64,000 nt of DNA from Flavobacteriaceae bacterium (GCA_021151665.1 JAGKWW010000005.1:17675-81674); one strand, 5' to 3'. Shown: positions 54,349 to 63,298, counted from the stretch's first letter. Translations and numbers: made by a program. The notes: generated by a model from the letters alone, not told the origin.

Positions 54349-54861
54349 TCAATGCCCATTTAGCAGCGCGTTGTAAAGCAGGTAGTTCTCTTCATCAAAG
54401 CATACAAATATCACGCTGCTTACCGACTTTGCGTCAAAATCCCTCACTGCCTGTACCGCAATTGCCGCAGCCTTATCTTTCGGGAAATGATAAATGCCTG
54501 TGCTGATGTTAGGAAAGGCAATCGAAGAGAGCCTATTATCTTCTGCGAGCCTAAGGCTGTTAATGTACGCATTTCGCAATAAGGTTTCTTCATCCCTTTT
54601 TCCGCCATTCCACACCGGGCCAACGGTATGGATCACATACTTGGCAGGAAGATTGCCGCCGGTGGTAATAACGGCTTCGCCAACTGCACAACCACCCTGA
54701 CGGTTTCGGATGGCCATACAGTCCTGCAAAATAGCAGGCCCGCCCGCGCGATGGATGGCGCCATCTACTCCACCTCCACCAAGGAGTGAGCTATTGGCAG
54801 CATTAACAATGGCATCGGCTTGTATTTTAGTGATATCGCCTTTAATGAGGTATAGTTTCAT
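54349..54861 (-). CDS. Macrodomain protein (O-acetyl-ADP-ribose deacetylase type)
   Basis: A 170-residue stand-alone macrodomain. It has [34 protein letters not shown], and [20 protein letters not shown], the ADP-ribose-binding elements of the YmdB/MacroD group. It removes ADP-ribose or acetyl from ADP-ribosyl targets. A TATCTTTA box just upstream of the ATG is a near-consensus -7 element. No ADP-ribosyltransferase or toxin is adjacent, so a housekeeping role is more likely than antitoxin (inference). Confidence 0.92.
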   Translation of the reverse strand: MKLYLIKGDITKIQADAIVNAANSSLLGGGGVDGAIHRAGGPAILQDCMAIRNRQGGCAVGEAVITTGGNLPAKYVIHTVGPVWNGGKRDEETLLRNAYINSLRLAEDNRLSSIAFPNISTGIYHFPKDKAAAIAVQAVRDFDAKSVSSVIFVCFDEENYLLYNALLNGH

Positions 54862-54999
54862 GACTTAAAGATACAAATCAAAACCCTATAAAATCAAAAA
54901 AGCCCTCCAACTTAATGGAAAGCTTTTCATTGGTCTAACTACTAAACCTACCCTTTCGGGTATAAACAACACAACTAATCTTAAATATTGTGGCGCAAA

Positions 55000-55022
55000 A
55001 AGCCCCGCTTAGCGCAGGGCTT
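55000..55022 (-). terminator. Terminator after tRNA-Asp
   Basis: Stem AAGCCCCGC / GCG-CA-GGGCTT with a two-base bulge, followed on the minus strand by TTTTT. It lies 11 bp beyond the encoded CCA. Confidence 0.75.
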
Positions 55023-55033
55023 CTTTTGCTTAC

Positions 55034-55110
55034 TGGCGGTCTGGACGGGACTCGAACCCGCGACCCCATGCGTGACAGGCATGTATTCTAACCAACTGAA
55101 CTACCAAACC
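55034..55110 (-). tRNA. tRNA-Asp (anticodon GTC), CCA encoded
   Basis: A 74-nt cloverleaf plus CCA. Acceptor GGTTTGG pairs with CCAGACC (one G-U), the anticodon arm is CATGC-CTGTCAC-GCATG with anticodon GTC, and the T loop is GGTTCGAGTCC. Discriminator G. The three bases after it (55036..55034) are CCA, unlike the other two tRNAs here. Confidence 0.95.
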
Positions 55111-55227
55111 AGCGTTTTAATGAGTGGCGGCGCAAACCGTTTGTTTCATTATTACGGGTGCAAATATACGACCCTATTTGATATCTGCAAGCGAATTCGA
55201 AATAATTTTCATTTAATTTTTTCGGGC

Positions 55228-56154
55228 TTATCCAAACTTTTGTTTCTCAACCAGATAGGTTGTAAGTATTTTTTCAAAGCTTTCATCCACCGAAACCGGC
55301 ACATATTTAATATGGTACTGCATGCAGGTTTCAGCTACTTTGTCAAAATACTGCGACACGATCTTTTCGTAATCTTCTTTTACATTCTGGGCAAAAAGGT
55401 TGACCTGCTCGCCGGTTTCAAGGTCGATGAACTTGCGCGGCGCATTGTCAAAATCAAATTTGAATTCGGTCTTCTTATCTACCACGTGAAACAGCACAAC
55501 CCGGTGCTTGTCATGTTTCAGGTGCTGTAGTGCGTTAAACAGCGCATCATCATTCCCCGGCTGGAACATATCGGTAAACAGGATTATCATACTGCGTCGG
55601 TGCATCTTCTGCGCAATCTGGTGCAGGTAGGCCGTCGTATCTGTCGCCTTGGGCTCTTTGGGTTCTGCCAGTACATTTTCCAGCTTATCCAGAAGCATGC
55701 GGTGGTGGCGCCCCGATCCTTTCTCGGGTGCGTAATATTCGTAATTATCCGAATAGATACTCAGGCCCACGGCGTCGCGCTGACGCTTCAGCAGGTCCAT
55801 GAGCACAGCAGAAGCCAATACCGAGAAGCCGATCTTGTTCTGGTAAAACAACTGCCCATCATTAAGCTTGGGATAGTGCATCGACGAGGAGTTATCCAGG
55901 ATGATGTGGCAGCGCATATTGGTCTCTTCTTCGTAGCGCTTGGTATAGAGCCTGTCGGTACGGGCAAAAAGCTTCCAGTCTATGTGGCGTGTACTTTCTC
56001 CGGGATTGTACACTTTATGCTCCGCAAACTCTGATGAGAATCCATGAAAGGGGCTTTTGTGCATCCCCGAGATGAAACCCTCCACAATCTGGTTGGCCAA
56101 GAGCTCAAGGTGCGAAAAAGCAGAAATTTTATGTAATTGTCCTTCAATCTTCAT
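55228..56154 (-). CDS. DUF58 (vWA-like) protein
   Basis: A 308-residue cytosolic protein of the DUF58 group, often part of a MoxR-DUF58 system. The DUF58 signature is ESTRHIDWKLFARTDRLYTK (about 50-69); a von Willebrand A-like core follows with HIILDNSSSMHYP (DxSxS) as the metal site, and IILFTDMFQPG. The start is MKIEGQLHKI at 56154. TACATTTG at 56167..56160 ends 5 nt before it, so it is nearly leaderless. The usual partner MoxR ATPase is not seen in the window. A terminator at 56207-56224 isolates it from OYE. Confidence 0.9.
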   Translation of the reverse strand: MKIEGQLHKISAFSHLELLANQIVEGFISGMHKSPFHGFSSEFAEHKVYNPGESTRHIDWKLFARTDRLYTKRYEEETNMRCHIILDNSSSMHYPKLNDGQLFYQNKIGFSVLASAVLMDLLKRQRDAVGLSIYSDNYEYYAPEKGSGRHHRMLLDKLENVLAEPKEPKATDTTAYLHQIAQKMHRRSMIILFTDMFQPGNDDALFNALQHLKHDKHRVVLFHVVDKKTEFKFDFDNAPRKFIDLETGEQVNLFAQNVKEDYEKIVSQYFDKVAETCMQYHIKYVPVSVDESFEKILTTYLVEKQKFG

Positions 56155-56206
56155 ATTCCCAAATGTAAGCATTTACAGGGAAACGCTGTTGCTGGCCACA
56201 AAAAAA

Positions 56207-56224
56207 CCCGGAACCAGGTCCGGG
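56207..56224 (-). terminator. Terminator of the Old Yellow Enzyme gene
   Basis: Stem CCCGGA / TCCGGG (6 bp), loop of 6 nt, then seven T on the minus strand. It sits 7 bp after the OYE stop and before the DUF58 promoter. Confidence 0.8.
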
Positions 56225-56231
56225 CTTATTT

Positions 56232-57290
56232 TTAATACAATGTCTGCATGCTCGCTGCTTCAAAAGCTTTAAGGTCGTCGAGCCTGCCTTCTTTCACTTT
56301 CTGCACCCATTCCGGATCCTGAAGTATCGAGCGGCCCACGGCTACCAGGTCGAAGTCACCACGTTCATAACGGCGCAGCAGCTCGCTCATACCTTCCACT
56401 TTCGAGCCTTCACCCATAAAGGCAGTCATCACATCGCCCGATAGCCCGACAGACCCTACCGTGATACTGGGCTGCCCGGTCACTTTCTTCAGCCATCCGG
56501 CGAAATTCAGGTCGCTCCCTTCAAATTCGGGCTCCCAGTACCTGCGCTGCGAACCATGGAAGATGTCTACCCCCGCCTCAGCAAGCGGAAGCACCCACTC
56601 TTCCAGCTCCTGCGGGTTATGCGCAAGCTTGATGCTAAAGTCCTGCTCCTTCCATTGCGAAAGGCGCATGATAATCACGAAATCCGGGCCTACAGCGGCA
56701 CGCATAGCTTTCACCACTTCCACGCCGAAACGGCTGCGCTCCCTTATTGTCTTACCACCCCACTCATCTGTGCGGGTATTTGACACTTCCCAGAAGAACT
56801 GGTCAATAAGATACCCGTGCGCGCCGTGAATTTCAAGCGCATCAAAGCCGTTATCCTTTGCAGCCTTTGCAGCGTTGGCAAATGCCTTAATGGTGTCCTG
56901 CATATCGTTTTGTGTCATGGTAGCCGGGCCCTCAAAAGGTACGGGCGGTTCCCAACCGTATGGCTTTACGCCAACATGCCATATTTGCGGAGCGATGGCA
57001 CCACCCTGGGCATGCACGGCATCGGCTACCTTTTTCCATTCGGTTAAGGCAGCATCCCCATAAAAGTTAGGAATGTCTTTTAAGTTTTTAGACGAAGGCC
57101 GCTCAATAACAGTACCCTCTGTGAGTATAAGCCCCACATTAGCAGCCGCACGGCGCGAATAATATTGTGCGATATTTTCATTAGGAATACCATCTGTGGC
57201 AAAGGCGCGTGTCATGGGCGCCATGACAAAACGGTTCTTCAACTGAAGCCCTTTATAGTGGAAAGGCGTAAATAACGGTGAAAAGTCCAT
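56232..57290 (-). CDS. Old Yellow Enzyme-family NADH:flavin oxidoreductase
   Basis: A 352-residue FMN-dependent ene-reductase fold. It begins MDFSPLFTPFHYKGLQLKNRF, then has VMAPMTRAF (substrate-loop region), GAIAPQIWHVG, the EIHGAHGYLIDQFF motif with the catalytic His residues, and SITVGSVGLSG and LVAVGRSILQDPEW near the FMN phosphate. It reduces activated double bonds, often in response to electrophiles. It is divergent from an HxlR regulator with operator-like repeats between them, suggesting control by that regulator. Confidence 0.92.
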   Translation of the reverse strand: MDFSPLFTPFHYKGLQLKNRFVMAPMTRAFATDGIPNENIAQYYSRRAAANVGLILTEGTVIERPSSKNLKDIPNFYGDAALTEWKKVADAVHAQGGAIAPQIWHVGVKPYGWEPPVPFEGPATMTQNDMQDTIKAFANAAKAAKDNGFDALEIHGAHGYLIDQFFWEVSNTRTDEWGGKTIRERSRFGVEVVKAMRAAVGPDFVIIMRLSQWKEQDFSIKLAHNPQELEEWVLPLAEAGVDIFHGSQRRYWEPEFEGSDLNFAGWLKKVTGQPSITVGSVGLSGDVMTAFMGEGSKVEGMSELLRRYERGDFDLVAVGRSILQDPEWVQKVKEGRLDDLKAFEAASMQTLY

Positions 57291-57346
57291 AAGTGTCTTA
57301 TTTGATTTTGTATTGATTTTTTCAAATGCATGACAAAATTAAAACA

Positions 57347-57388
57347 TAATAGTTTACTTTTGTAACTGTAATAGTTTATTCTGGTAAC
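57347..57388. promoter_or_regulatory. Direct repeats in the OYE/HxlR intergenic region (candidate operator)
   Basis: Two 20-bp copies of TAATAGTTTAyTyTkGTAAC at 57347-57366 and 57369-57388 match at 17 of 20 bases and are 22 bp apart (two helical turns). The first overlaps TACTTTTG (57355-57362), a -7 match for hxlR; TAATTTTG (57341..57334) is a -7 match for OYE. Binding by the HxlR protein is an inference. Confidence 0.6.
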
Positions 57389-57404
57389 CTATAAGTAACT
57401 ACTG

Positions 57405-57764
57405 ATGAAAAACCACAACTTCAGATACAGCGATTGCCCCATGCACCGCTCTATGGCGATACTCGGCACCAAATGGAAGCCCATTATTATCTATGCTTTG
57501 CGCGACAGAAAAGCACGTTTTGGGCAGATCAATGCCATTGTTGGGTCTATTTCGCGGAAGGTCCTCACCACTACTTTAAAAGAACTGGAAGCCGACGGTA
57601 TTTTGTTCCGCGAAGAATTTAAAGAAGTTCCGCCACGCGTAGAATATAGCCTAACCGAAAAAGGCAGGGACCTTATCCCGATTATGCACCAGCTTACCGA
57701 ATGGGACCAGCGCCATTTCGGGATTTGCAAACACGAAGATGTTGAAGTTGCTGACATGAAATAA
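57405..57764 (+). CDS. HxlR/YodB-family transcriptional regulator
   Basis: A 119-residue winged-helix regulator. SDCPMHRSMAILGTKWKPII is the family N-terminus, with Cys11 at the position of the redox-sensing Cys in YodB-type proteins. The recognition helix lies in SISRKVLTTTLKELEADGI, and the wing in PRVEYSLTEKG. The family senses quinones and other electrophiles or aldehydes. It faces the OYE gene across a 114-bp gap containing direct repeats, so it probably controls OYE and itself. Confidence 0.9.
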   Translation: MKNHNFRYSDCPMHRSMAILGTKWKPIIIYALRDRKARFGQINAIVGSISRKVLTTTLKELEADGILFREEFKEVPPRVEYSLTEKGRDLIPIMHQLTEWDQRHFGICKHEDVEVADMK

Positions 57765-57766
57765 AA

Positions 57767-57789
57767 AACCCCATGCAACGCACGGGGTT
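57767..57789. terminator. Bidirectional terminator, hxlR-family gene / trxA
   Basis: AACCCC-a-TGC-aac-GCA-c-GGGGTT: a 9-bp stem with one A/C mismatch. A-run on the left gives a good T-run on the minus strand for trxA; the plus-strand T-tract is weaker. Confidence 0.8.
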
Positions 57790-57809
57790 CAATTTTATTC
57801 TCGATCAGA

Positions 57810-58127
57810 TTACAGCAGTGCATCAATAGCATTGGTGTACGTTTGCTTTGGCGCAACGCCTACCTGCCTGCCTACTACCTCACCGTTCTGGAAAACCAGC
57901 ACAGTAGGGATGTTCCTGATACCGTATTTTGCAGCAAATTCCTGGTTGGCATCTACGTCAACCTTGCCTACAATGGCTTTGCCTTCGTATTCGTGGCTGA
58001 TCTCTTCAATGATCGGGCCTACCATACGGCACGGTCCGCACCAAGCTGCCCAAAAGTCTACCAAAACGGGTTTATCTGATTTTAGAACTACATCCTCAAA
58101 TGTAGCGTCTGTTATTGCCTGAGCCAT
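57810..58127 (-). CDS. trxA: Thioredoxin
   Basis: A 105-residue classical thioredoxin: VDFWAAWCGPC (Cys30 and Cys33), KVDVDANQEFAAKYGIRNIPT with the cis-proline, and a standard C-terminus. It is the cytoplasmic disulfide reductase partner of thioredoxin reductase. It has its own consensus promoter and shares a terminator with the HxlR gene. It contrasts with the cysteine-free thioredoxin-like protein at 34.9 kb. Confidence 0.96.
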   Translation of the reverse strand: MAQAITDATFEDVVLKSDKPVLVDFWAAWCGPCRMVGPIIEEISHEYEGKAIVGKVDVDANQEFAAKYGIRNIPTVLVFQNGEVVGRQVGVAPKQTYTNAIDALL

Positions 58128-58164
58128 ATTCTATGTCTTTTAAAGTAATAATTAAGGAATAACA

Positions 58165-58192
58165 CAAATGTAAGAATAATAAAAGTCGCCAA
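58165..58192 (-). promoter_or_regulatory. Promoter of trxA
   Basis: TTG (58192..58190), 17 nt, then TACATTTG (58172..58165), both at consensus. The leader is about 32 nt. Confidence 0.7.
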
Positions 58193-58249
58193 TGGTTAAA
58201 GATTTATTACATTTTCCTATCTAACCATAGATAAAATTTATTAAGAAAT

Positions 58250-61200
58250 TTAATTCAATTTGAAGTTAAGTTCTAATCGCTCGAGTTCTTGTAACAGTTC
58301 GTTGGAGATCATCACTTTAAGTTTCCGGCTTGGCATAGTAAGTTTAGTCACCACCTGTACATCTTCCGTCTCAGCTAATAGTTCGTCGGGCAATACCTGC
58401 TCAACTTCTTCCTCTGAAATATCTTCGTCAACTAAAACAGGAGCGGCTATTGCGACGGTAGTCTGCTTTTTCACCTTCGCCAACTCAAGTACTTCAAAAC
58501 TTACCGAGTGATCGCCCCTGTTGGTTTGGAAGAGCTGTTGCAGACGTGCGATCATTTCCTCATGAAGCTCTGTTACATTAAATTGTATGATCAATTTCTT
58601 GGCGAATGAGGTCAATACATCCTGCAGGTACTGTATGCCAACAAATTGCAGCCTTGGCTCCCCTTTTTTTCCTTCAGCATTTGTCCAGCCTTCGCGAACC
58701 ATCACTTTTACATAAGTAAAATTGTTGGGGATAAGAAAATGCCTGAACTTAAGGTACTCTTCGCCGTAAATTCGGAACTCATAACTCTCGTCATAACCTT
58801 CCATCATAAATGACGCCCATCCTTTACCATTCTTGGCCACTTTATGCTGCACAACCGATATAAGTCCGCCAAAGCTCAGGTTCTTATTCACATGCTGCTC
58901 CAGATTCTTTAAGGCATCCAGTCGGGAATTGCAGAAATACTTCATCTCGAAGCGATAATCATCCAGCGGGTGGCCGGAGATATAGATGCCTACCACTTCT
59001 TTTTCTTTAGCGAGCTTCTCCATTGTGGTCCACTCTTCGCAAGGCGGAACCACCGGCTCGGGTATCTGCACTTCACTGGCCTCGCCGAAAAGGCTTACCT
59101 GAGATGAGTTTTCGTTTTCCTGCGACTTGGCACCGTAACGCATCGCCTTCTCCAGAAAAGAGATATTCTCGCTGCTATCCATGTAAAAATACTGCGCCCT
59201 GTGTGTATCGGTAAAGCAGTCAAAACCACCGGCAAGCGCCAGGTTTTCAAAAGCCTTTTTGTTGGCTGCCCTTAAGTCGACGCGCTTTGCCATATCGAAG
59301 ATAGACCGGTATTTACCGTTCTTACGGTTCTCTACAATCGTCTCAACCGCGCCCGATCCCACACCTTTAATAGCTCCCATACCAAAGCGGACGGCGCCCT
59401 GGTCGTTTACGGTAAACTTATAATACGATTCGTTGACATCGGGGCCCAAAACCTGTAGCCCCATGCGCTTACACTCTTCCATAAAGAAAGTTACCTGCTT
59501 GATGTCGTTCATGTTGTTGGAAAGCACCGCTGCCATATATTCGGCCGGATAATGGGCTTTCAGGTAGGCCGTCTGGTAGGCCACCCACGCATAGCAGGTA
59601 GAGTGCGATTTGTTGAAAGCATAACTCGCAAACGCCTCCCAGTCTTTCCATATCTTTTCAAGCACAGCAGGGTCGTGCCCTTTTTCGGCCGCCTGCTGTA
59701 CAAATTTAGGCTTCATTTTATCGAGTACGTCCTTCTGCTTCTTACCCATTGCCTTACGCAGTACGTCGGCCTCGCCTTTTGTAAAGCCCGCCAGCTTTTG
59801 CGAAAGAAGCATCACCTGCTCCTGGTAAACGGTAATGCCGTAGGTCTCCTTCAGGTATTCTTCACAGGCATCAAGGTCATACTGTATGGGCTCCTCACCG
59901 TTCTTCCGTCGGATGAAGCTCGGTATGTATTCGAGCGGACCCGGGCGGTACAGTGCATTCATGGCGATAAGGTCGGCAAATACGGTCGGCTTCAGTTCCT
60001 TCATGTACTTTTGCATACCGGGCGATTCATACTGGAAGATACCTACGGTTTCCCCGCGCTGAAAAAGCTCATATGTTTTCAGGTCGTCTATCGGGAAGTT
60101 ATCCGGATCGAGGTCAATGCCAAAGCGGTATTTAACCAGCTTAACGGTGTCCTTTATAAGTGTAAGAGTCTTAAGACCCAGGAAGTCCATCTTTAGCAGC
60201 CCTGCGCTCTCTACCACCGAGTTATCGAACTGGGTTACATAGAGGTCGGAATCCTTAGCCAGCGAAACGGGCACAAAATTCGTAATATCGTCGGGCGTGA
60301 TAATCACCCCGCACGCATGGATACCGGTATTGCGCAGTGAACCCTCGAGCACTTTGGCCTGTTGGATGGTTTCGGCCCCGAGGTCTCCCGCGGAGGCCAT
60401 TGCGATAAGTTCCTGTACGCGGTCAAATTCCTCTGAACGGAGAGCGCCGCGAAGGGCATTGCCATCCATGGTAAATATCTTGGCCAGCTTCATGTTCGGG
60501 ATGAGCTTGGCTATCTTATCGGCTTCAAAAAGCGGAAGGTCGAGCACACGGGCGGTATCGCGGATGGATGATTTAGCCGCCATGGTACCATAGGTAATGA
60601 TCTGTGCCACCTGGCTTGAGCCATACTTGTTGATCACGTAATCCATAACGCGGCCACGCCCTTCGTCATCAAAGTCGATGTCAATATCGGGCATTGATAC
60701 CCTGTCAGGATTCAGGAAACGCTCAAAGAGGAGGTCATATTCTATTGGGTCTATGTTGGTAATGCCAAGGCAATAAGCCACAGCGCTACCCGCTGCCGAT
60801 CCACGTCCCGGCCCTACCGAAACCCCGAGATTTCGGGCTTCGGCAATGAAATCCTGTACGATGAGGAAGTAACCGGGGTAACCGGTATTTTCAATAGTCT
60901 TTAGCTCAAAGTCAAGGCGGTCACGGATGTCATCGGTAATTTCGGCATAACGCTTTTCAGCACCCTTGTAGGTAAGGTAGCGCAGGTACTTGTTTTCTCC
61001 GCGCTTCCCGCCATCAAGCTCATCCTCGGCAACCTGGAATTCTTCGGGTATGTCAAATTTCGGAAGCAGTACATCGCGATAAAGTGAATAGGCTTCAACT
61101 TTGTCGACTATCTCTTGTATATTGGCTATGGCTTCGGGAAGGTCTTTAAATATGGCCTTCATCTCATTGCCACTTTTAAAATAGTATTCGCTGTTAGGAA

Positions 61201-62752
61201 GCCCGTAACGGAAACCCCTGCCACGGCCTTTTGGAGTAGCCAGCTTCTCGCCGTCTTTCACGCACAAAAGGATATCATGCGCATGCGAATCTTCCTTATC
61301 TATATAATAGGTGTTGTTGGTGGCAACCAGCTTTACATCATTGCGGCGTGCCAGGCGTATAAGCGCCTCATTTACCCGGTCTTCATCTTCCTGCCCGTGG
61401 CGCATGAGTTCGATATAGAAGTCAGCGCCGAAACGTTCCTTCCACCAGAGCAAAGCGTCCTCAGCCTGGTTCTCTCCCATGTTGAGCACCTTATTAGGGA
61501 TTTCGCCATACAGGTTACCCGAAAGCACAATGATATCTTCCTTGTATTGTTCTACAACCTGCTTATCGATCCTGGGCACATAATAGAATCCGGCGGTGTA
61601 GGCAATCGATGCCATTTTGGCGAGATTGTGGTAACCTTTTTTATTTTTTGCGAGCAGTACCACCTGATAGCCGTTGTCTTTACGGGATTTGTCTTTATGG
61701 TTGTCGCATATATTGAACTCACACCCTACTATCGGTTTCATGATGACCTCGGTAGGCTGTTCACCGTTTTCTATTGCAGCTTTGTTTTTAGCTTCGGCGG
61801 CTTTGTTATGGTTGAGCACATTGCTCACAAAGTGGAACGCCCCCATCATGTTACCATGGTCTGTCAGCGCCACGGCGGGCATGCGGTGCTTTGCGGCAGC
61901 CTTCACCAGGTCGGGCACCGCGATTGTACTTTGCAGCACCGAAAACTGGGTATGGTTATGCAGGTGCACAAAGTCAACACCCGATATATCCTGGTGCTGA
62001 ACCGGTGCAATAGTGTGCACCGCTTCCGCCCCCTTAAGCTTAGCAAGCCGCTGACGCACCTCTTCGCTTGCCTGCTTGAGGTTAATATGCTTCAGCCCGA
62101 TAAGCTGTATCGGCTGAGGATTTTTGGTGCGGAACTCGTGGAAATAAGACGGGTGAACATCCAGCTCATCATGCCTGTAGGTTTCGCGCTTAAGCAACTC
62201 AAGGAAGCAGCGCGTGGTAGCCTCAACGTCGGCTGTTGCATTGTGCGCTTCGGCAAAAGGTTCGCCGAAAAGATAGCTGTGCAATTCGGTAAGCGTAGGC
62301 AGCTTAAACTTGCCCCCACGCCCGCCGGGCAGCTTTAAAAGCTCAGCCGTGATCTCGGTACAGGTATCGAGCACCTTCATGGCAGCAAGCGGGCTTTCTA
62401 AACCATGGCGATGAAACTCACAGCCCATGATGTTCACGTCAAATCCCACATTCTGGCCCACGATAAATTTAGACCGCGAAAGCGCAATCCCGAATTTCTC
62501 GAGCACTTCGGAAAGGCTCACGCCCTGCTCTGTAGCCAACTCGGTACTGATGCCGTGTATGCGTTCGGCATCATACGGAATATTAAATCCGTCAGGCTTT
62601 ATAATATAGTCCTGCTGATCTATAAGCCCACCCATATCGTCATGCAGCTGCCATGCTATCTGTATACAGCGCGGCCAATTGTCGGTATCGGTATGGGGTG
62701 CATCCCAGCGTTTGGGCAATCCGGTTGTTTCCGTGTCAAAAATCAGGTACAT
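58250..62752 (-). CDS. dnaE: DNA polymerase III alpha subunit with fused N-terminal exonuclease
   Basis: The replicative polymerase, 1,500 residues. Unlike the usual DnaE (about 1,160 residues) it starts with a DnaQ-like DEDDh exonuclease domain (about 1-200) whose motifs look intact: IFDTETTG (D6, E8), GQNVGFDVNI, and HNATADVEAT. The PHP domain follows (HLHNHTQFSVLQSTI, near residue 263), then the C-family polymerase core with PDIDIDFDDEGRG, the catalytic aspartates, a helix-hairpin-helix, and an OB-fold. Proofreading may therefore lie in the same chain. It stands alone on the minus strand. The N-terminal exonuclease is common in Bacteroidetes DnaE, to my knowledge. Confidence 0.96.
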   Translation of the reverse strand: MYLIFDTETTGLPKRWDAPHTDTDNWPRCIQIAWQLHDDMGGLIDQQDYIIKPDGFNIPYDAERIHGISTELATEQGVSLSEVLEKFGIALSRSKFIVGQNVGFDVNIMGCEFHRHGLESPLAAMKVLDTCTEITAELLKLPGGRGGKFKLPTLTELHSYLFGEPFAEAHNATADVEATTRCFLELLKRETYRHDELDVHPSYFHEFRTKNPQPIQLIGLKHINLKQASEEVRQRLAKLKGAEAVHTIAPVQHQDISGVDFVHLHNHTQFSVLQSTIAVPDLVKAAAKHRMPAVALTDHGNMMGAFHFVSNVLNHNKAAEAKNKAAIENGEQPTEVIMKPIVGCEFNICDNHKDKSRKDNGYQVVLLAKNKKGYHNLAKMASIAYTAGFYYVPRIDKQVVEQYKEDIIVLSGNLYGEIPNKVLNMGENQAEDALLWWKERFGADFYIELMRHGQEDEDRVNEALIRLARRNDVKLVATNNTYYIDKEDSHAHDILLCVKDGEKLATPKGRGRGFRYGLPNSEYYFKSGNEMKAIFKDLPEAIANIQEIVDKVEAYSLYRDVLLPKFDIPEEFQVAEDELDGGKRGENKYLRYLTYKGAEKRYAEITDDIRDRLDFELKTIENTGYPGYFLIVQDFIAEARNLGVSVGPGRGSAAGSAVAYCLGITNIDPIEYDLLFERFLNPDRVSMPDIDIDFDDEGRGRVMDYVINKYGSSQVAQIITYGTMAAKSSIRDTARVLDLPLFEADKIAKLIPNMKLAKIFTMDGNALRGALRSEEFDRVQELIAMASAGDLGAETIQQAKVLEGSLRNTGIHACGVIITPDDITNFVPVSLAKDSDLYVTQFDNSVVESAGLLKMDFLGLKTLTLIKDTVKLVKYRFGIDLDPDNFPIDDLKTYELFQRGETVGIFQYESPGMQKYMKELKPTVFADLIAMNALYRPGPLEYIPSFIRRKNGEEPIQYDLDACEEYLKETYGITVYQEQVMLLSQKLAGFTKGEADVLRKAMGKKQKDVLDKMKPKFVQQAAEKGHDPAVLEKIWKDWEAFASYAFNKSHSTCYAWVAYQTAYLKAHYPAEYMAAVLSNNMNDIKQVTFFMEECKRMGLQVLGPDVNESYYKFTVNDQGAVRFGMGAIKGVGSGAVETIVENRKNGKYRSIFDMAKRVDLRAANKKAFENLALAGGFDCFTDTHRAQYFYMDSSENISFLEKAMRYGAKSQENENSSQVSLFGEASEVQIPEPVVPPCEEWTTMEKLAKEKEVVGIYISGHPLDDYRFEMKYFCNSRLDALKNLEQHVNKNLSFGGLISVVQHKVAKNGKGWASFMMEGYDESYEFRIYGEEYLKFRHFLIPNNFTYVKVMVREGWTNAEGKKGEPRLQFVGIQYLQDVLTSFAKKLIIQFNVTELHEEMIARLQQLFQTNRGDHSVSFEVLELAKVKKQTTVAIAAPVLVDEDISEEEVEQVLPDELLAETEDVQVVTKLTMPSRKLKVMISNELLQELERLELNFKLN

Positions 62753-62867
62753 AACAAGCTAAGGATTTGGTAATTGGAGTACAGGCGTATATTTTCGGCC
62801 CGATGTCAAAATTACATCTTTTGAAGGTGTATTCAAACCCAATTTTATCAACAGCTATAAACAAAAA

Positions 62868-62887
62868 AAACCACCCGAAGGTGGTTT
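62868..62887 (-). terminator. Terminator of the RRM gene
   Basis: Stem AAACCACC / GGTGGTTT (8 bp), loop CGAA, then eight T on the minus strand. Confidence 0.88.
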
Positions 62888-62905
62888 TTGTCGTTTGGCC
62901 TCTAT

Positions 62906-63298
62906 TTAGTAAGAACCGCCGCGGTTGTAATCACCACCGCCACGATTAAAATTTCCTCCACGGTTGTAGTCGCCTCCGCCACGGTTGTAACCTCCGCGGT
63001 CGCCGCCCTGGTTGTAACCTCCACGGTTTCCACCAAAGCTCCTGCGATCTTGCTGCGGCCTTGGCTCCGATTTATTTACAACAATTGGCCTGCCTTTTAG
63101 GGAATAACCGTTTAACTCTTCAATAGCCTTCTCGGCTTCTTCGTCGTTCGGCATTTCAACAAATCCGAAACCTTTGCTTTTACCGGTTAGTTTGTCTGTA
63201 ATGATCTTTACAGATTCAACTTCACCATAAGCCTCAAAAGACTCTTTTAACTCTGCTTCCCCTAAAGTGAACGGAAGGCTTCCTACAAATATGTTCAT
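62906..63298 (-). CDS. RRM RNA-binding protein with Gly/Arg/Tyr/Asn tail
   Basis: A 130-residue protein. Residues 1-80 are one RRM: IFVGSLPF is RNP-2 and KGFGFVEM is RNP-1. The rest (about 83-130) is low complexity with repeats of GGYN, RGG and GGDYN, similar in style to eukaryotic glycine-rich RNA-binding proteins and to cyanobacterial Rbp. It should bind single-stranded RNA in the cytoplasm, perhaps on cold or stress. TACATTTG at 63344..63337 is the -7 box. A short GCCC/GGGC hairpin with AGGAGG in it lies between that box and the ATG. Confidence 0.93.
   Translation of the reverse strand: MNIFVGSLPFTLGEAELKESFEAYGEVESVKIITDKLTGKSKGFGFVEMPNDEEAEKAIEELNGYSLKGRPIVVNKSEPRPQQDRRSFGGNRGGYNQGGDRGGYNRGGGDYNRGGNFNRGGGDYNRGGSY
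62912..63042. repeat. Low-complexity repeat coding for the RRM tail
   Basis: Imperfect tandem units around CCTCCGCGGTTGTAA (plus-strand sense) encode the GGYNRGG repeats. Copy number can vary by slippage. Confidence 0.7.

Larger units (their letters stand above)
54862..55227. other. Intergenic region around tRNA-Asp
   Basis: Apart from the tRNA (55034-55110) and its terminator (55000-55022), no open frame or structure was recognised. A weak AAAGC-type imperfect hairpin at about 54898-54928 is not convincing. Confidence 0.5.

Noticed and set aside
54349..54861. Macrodomain antitoxin (DarG-like) or phage-defence gene
   Set aside because: No DarT-like or other toxin is adjacent, and the domain is the short YmdB/MacroD type.
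61115..62338. A 407-codon plus-strand open frame
   Set aside because: Shadow of dnaE; no promoter and no recognisable domain.
62912..63042. Possible CRISPR or noncoding repeat
   Set aside because: The repeats are in frame and encode the Gly/Arg/Tyr/Asn tail of the RRM protein.
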